DNA of 20,858 nucleotides. Source: a virus. Each line of letters starts with the position of its first letter. Within the stretch, counting starts at the first letter, position 1. The notes beneath the pieces were generated by a model. The model saw nothing but the letters and a program-made list of their open reading frames with translations. It did not search any database and was not told where the DNA came from. Positions 19,348 to 20,858 of this stretch are shown here, in pieces. A program made the translations under genes and the position numbers. The stretch is from the IMG/VR virus record IMGVR_UViG_3300044641_001462, positions 1 to 20,858 of that record. One strand, 5' to 3'.

Positions 19348-19770
19348 TTAAACAGCAGTTAATGTAATTGCACCCGCAGCAGTTCCCAATCCGAAAACAT
19401 ACCAGTTTGTACCGTCACAATTTAATTCAACGAAATCACCGATTGTATCAGCAGAAGCAGAAAAAGTGATCGTGTTTTCATCAGCTCCCGGTACGTTTAC
19501 TGAATTTACAATAACACCACCTTGAATTTTGTTTGTAGCAGCTTTGATAGTCCAAGCAGTAGTAGCAAATAATGCAGCTACCGTAAAACGATATCTAAAG
19601 CCAGCAGAAGTAGCAACCGCTGGTAGTGTAATTTGCGCTCCAGCAGCAGCGTTTAAAGAAAATGACTTACCTGAATCTTCAGCAGTCAAAGTTGTTGCAC
19701 CTGTTAACGTTTCAACAAGTCCTACTTGTCTTGTTACGTCGTTAGATACAAAGTTGTAAGTTGTACTCAT
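19348..19770 (-). CDS. Capsid decoration-like or attachment protein
   Basis: A 140-residue, Ala/Thr-rich beta protein: NDVTRQVGLVETLTGATTLT, AEDSGKSFSLNAAAGAQITL, PAVATSAGFRYRFTVAALFA, WTIKAATNKIQGGVIVN, then SADTIGDFVELNCDGTNWYV. The terminal pattern LNCDGTNWYVFGLG is a frequent end of trimeric head or fibre proteins. Directly ahead of the capsid gene, the position of head decoration proteins. Resembles 14289-14732 in layout. Confidence 0.72.
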   Translation of the reverse strand: MSTTYNFVSNDVTRQVGLVETLTGATTLTAEDSGKSFSLNAAAGAQITLPAVATSAGFRYRFTVAALFATTAWTIKAATNKIQGGVIVNSVNVPGADENTITFSASADTIGDFVELNCDGTNWYVFGLGTAAGAITLTAV

Positions 19771-19790
19771 TTTTTTTTGTATTTAGTTAA

Positions 19791-20360
19791 TTATTTATTT
19801 AATTTTTCAAGTATAGAATCCATTGTAGTTCTTGCTCTTTTAGAACTTAACTTAATAGATTCAGATTTGTTTTCGTTTTCAGGGTTAAAAGAAATTGGTT
19901 TAACTTCTGAAAGTTCAACTTCTTTAGCTTCTTTTAGTTTAGATAGTTCAGCTTTTAGTGCGTTATTCTCGTTTTTAAGCGCTTCAATTTCAGAAAAGAA
20001 AGATTCTTTAATCATGCTTTCAACAATCTTTTTAGGCGCAGCTTTTGAAGTTTCCATTTCTTGCTCTTTCTTCGCTTCTTCTTCAATTGGTGCTTCTTCT
20101 TCAACCTCTTCTTCTTCTTTCTCTTTAATTTCAGAAATAACACCTTCTTCTACTACTACTAAAATACGACCATCTTCAAGTTCGTATTCACCTATTGGCA
20201 AAGCTATTTTTTGTTCATCTTCAGTAACTACAAATACTTCGTTTCCAGCTTCAAACATTTCAGCTTCTAAAACTGTAACACCGTCAGATAGTTTCATTGT
20301 TTCTAACTTTACTTCCATACCGAGTAAAGTTTTAATTTGATTGATTAGGCTATTTTTCAT
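19791..20360 (-). CDS. Scaffold-like capsid assembly protein
   Basis: A 189-residue protein with an N-terminal beta domain (VKLETMKLSDGVTVLEAEMF, VVTEDEQKIALPIGEYELED), a Glu-rich stretch (EEEEVEEEAPIEEEAKKEQE), and a C-terminal coiled coil (EIEALKNENNALKAELSKLK) ending in TTMDSILEKLNK. Acidic, helical and located just upstream of capsid genes, it fits a scaffold. No protease motif is visible. The low-complexity acidic run is encoded by a T/C-rich repeat on the plus strand at about 20050-20120. Confidence 0.75.
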   Translation of the reverse strand: MKNSLINQIKTLLGMEVKLETMKLSDGVTVLEAEMFEAGNEVFVVTEDEQKIALPIGEYELEDGRILVVVEEGVISEIKEKEEEEVEEEAPIEEEAKKEQEMETSKAAPKKIVESMIKESFFSEIEALKNENNALKAELSKLKEAKEVELSEVKPISFNPENENKSESIKLSSKRARTTMDSILEKLNK

Positions 20361-20366
20361 TTTTAT

Positions 20367-20777
20367 TTATTTAAGTGTAGTTAATGCTCGTAAAGCTTCT
20401 TCGATATTGTCTGAAACGTCCGTAGACAAATTAAACAATTCAGTTAATAATTTATCTGGTTCAGAACCTTGTAAATTAACACCAAGTTCTTTAGCTAATT
20501 TATCTAATTGCGCTCTAAATTTTTGAGCAGTTGCAAGATTCTTTTTACCTAAATCTTTATTTGTTTTTATAGCTTCAGAAGCTGCTTTCATAGCGTTAAT
20601 TGATTTTACAATAACGTCTTTATGTTTTCCGTATGTAGCAACTTGACCTTGAAAAACTTTAACCGTAGATTTTAATTCATCGGCTAACGCCAAATTAATT
20701 TCGTGTTTTGCTAATTCAACTTTTGAAGATTCAACTTCGTTAGCCTTTTCGATTTTCTTTAAAATATTGTTTATCAT
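20367..20777 (-). CDS. Long coiled-coil protein of the head region
   Basis: A 136-residue, almost wholly helical protein (NILKKIEKANEVESSKVELA, KHEINLALADELKSTVKVFQ, AMKAASEAIKTNKDLGKKNL, KFRAQLDKLAKELGVNLQGS). No family recognised. It is 6 bases before the scaffold-like gene, so an assembly or internal-virion role is possible. Confidence 0.72.
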   Translation of the reverse strand: MINNILKKIEKANEVESSKVELAKHEINLALADELKSTVKVFQGQVATYGKHKDVIVKSINAMKAASEAIKTNKDLGKKNLATAQKFRAQLDKLAKELGVNLQGSEPDKLLTELFNLSTDVSDNIEEALRALTTLK

Positions 20778-20788
20778 AGCTTATTAAC

Positions 20789-20858
20789 TTATTGGTTTTT
20801 TAATTGTTCCTTTTTTATAAATGTACTATTGTAGAAGTACCTTGATTTACTAAACTTC
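20789..20858 (-). CDS. 3' end of an upstream gene, cut by the window edge
   Basis: The frame with stop at 20789-20791 ends KFSKSRYFYNSTFIKKEQLK NQ and leaves 11 bases to the next start, the usual spacing here. A second frame (ending GTSTIVHL, stop at 20815) is also open; with so few codons I cannot decide. Confidence 0.4.
   Translation of the reverse strand, partial: KFSKSRYFYNSTFIKKEQLKNQ

Overview
The window is part of an AT-rich double-stranded DNA phage genome (or prophage) of a Bacteroidota host, most likely a Flavobacterium-like bacterium. The reasons are: intergenic promoters of the Bacteroidota type (TTG, 19 bp, TAnnTTTG), very few Shine-Dalgarno sites, heavy use of TTA/AAA codons, and structural proteins that look like those of flavobacterial tailed phages. 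Every gene I can support lies on the minus strand, so the phage is transcribed from high to low coordinates. Genes are tightly packed, with many ATGA stop/start overlaps.

Read in the direction of transcription: (i) about 20858-14793 is the head module (an incomplete upstream gene, a coiled-coil protein, a scaffold-like protein, a decoration-like protein, the major capsid protein, a tail-tube candidate, a portal-adjacent protein, the portal, and a neck/connector-like protein that carries an extra beta domain). (ii) 14796-12215 holds putative fibre/adhesin proteins and then the lysis genes (one-helix holin candidate, M15 peptidase endolysin, and a protein with a strongly cationic C-terminal helix). 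(iii) 12015-3404 is the early/middle region: small unknown proteins, a DnaA-domain-IV-like protein, a wHTH replication initiator carrying an internal iteron-like array, a DnaB/RecA-type helicase, an HNH homing endonuclease, NinG, a DNA methyltransferase, an ERF annealing protein with a YqaJ-like exonuclease, an OB-like protein with an SSB-like tail, and an XRE-type repressor-like protein. (iv) 3381-674 holds a sigma-factor-like protein and the small and large terminase subunits. (v) 560-1 is the start of a gene of a type seen next to tail genes. The genome is probably circularly permuted relative to the usual terminase-first layout.

The least expected content is non-coding. Two intergenic RNAs (about 8538-8620 and 10568-10659) share the same layout: a TATATTTG promoter box, a 7-8 bp stem whose 3' arm sits in the loop of the terminator stem (an a-b-a'-b' pseudoknot), and a U tract ending just before the next gene. 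Their stem sequences differ but stay paired, so they look like two members of one undescribed RNA family. A separate, very compact H-type pseudoknot precedes a small membrane-protein gene at 11826-11850. Four early promoters share a tandem 13-bp direct repeat that fills the -33/-7 spacer and includes the -7 box. A 20-bp near-palindromic element occurs twice, at two operon boundaries. At least seven genes too short or too overlapped for routine calling are described here (for example 10685-10807, 11152-11247, 11510-11680, 11664-11810, 11860-12015).
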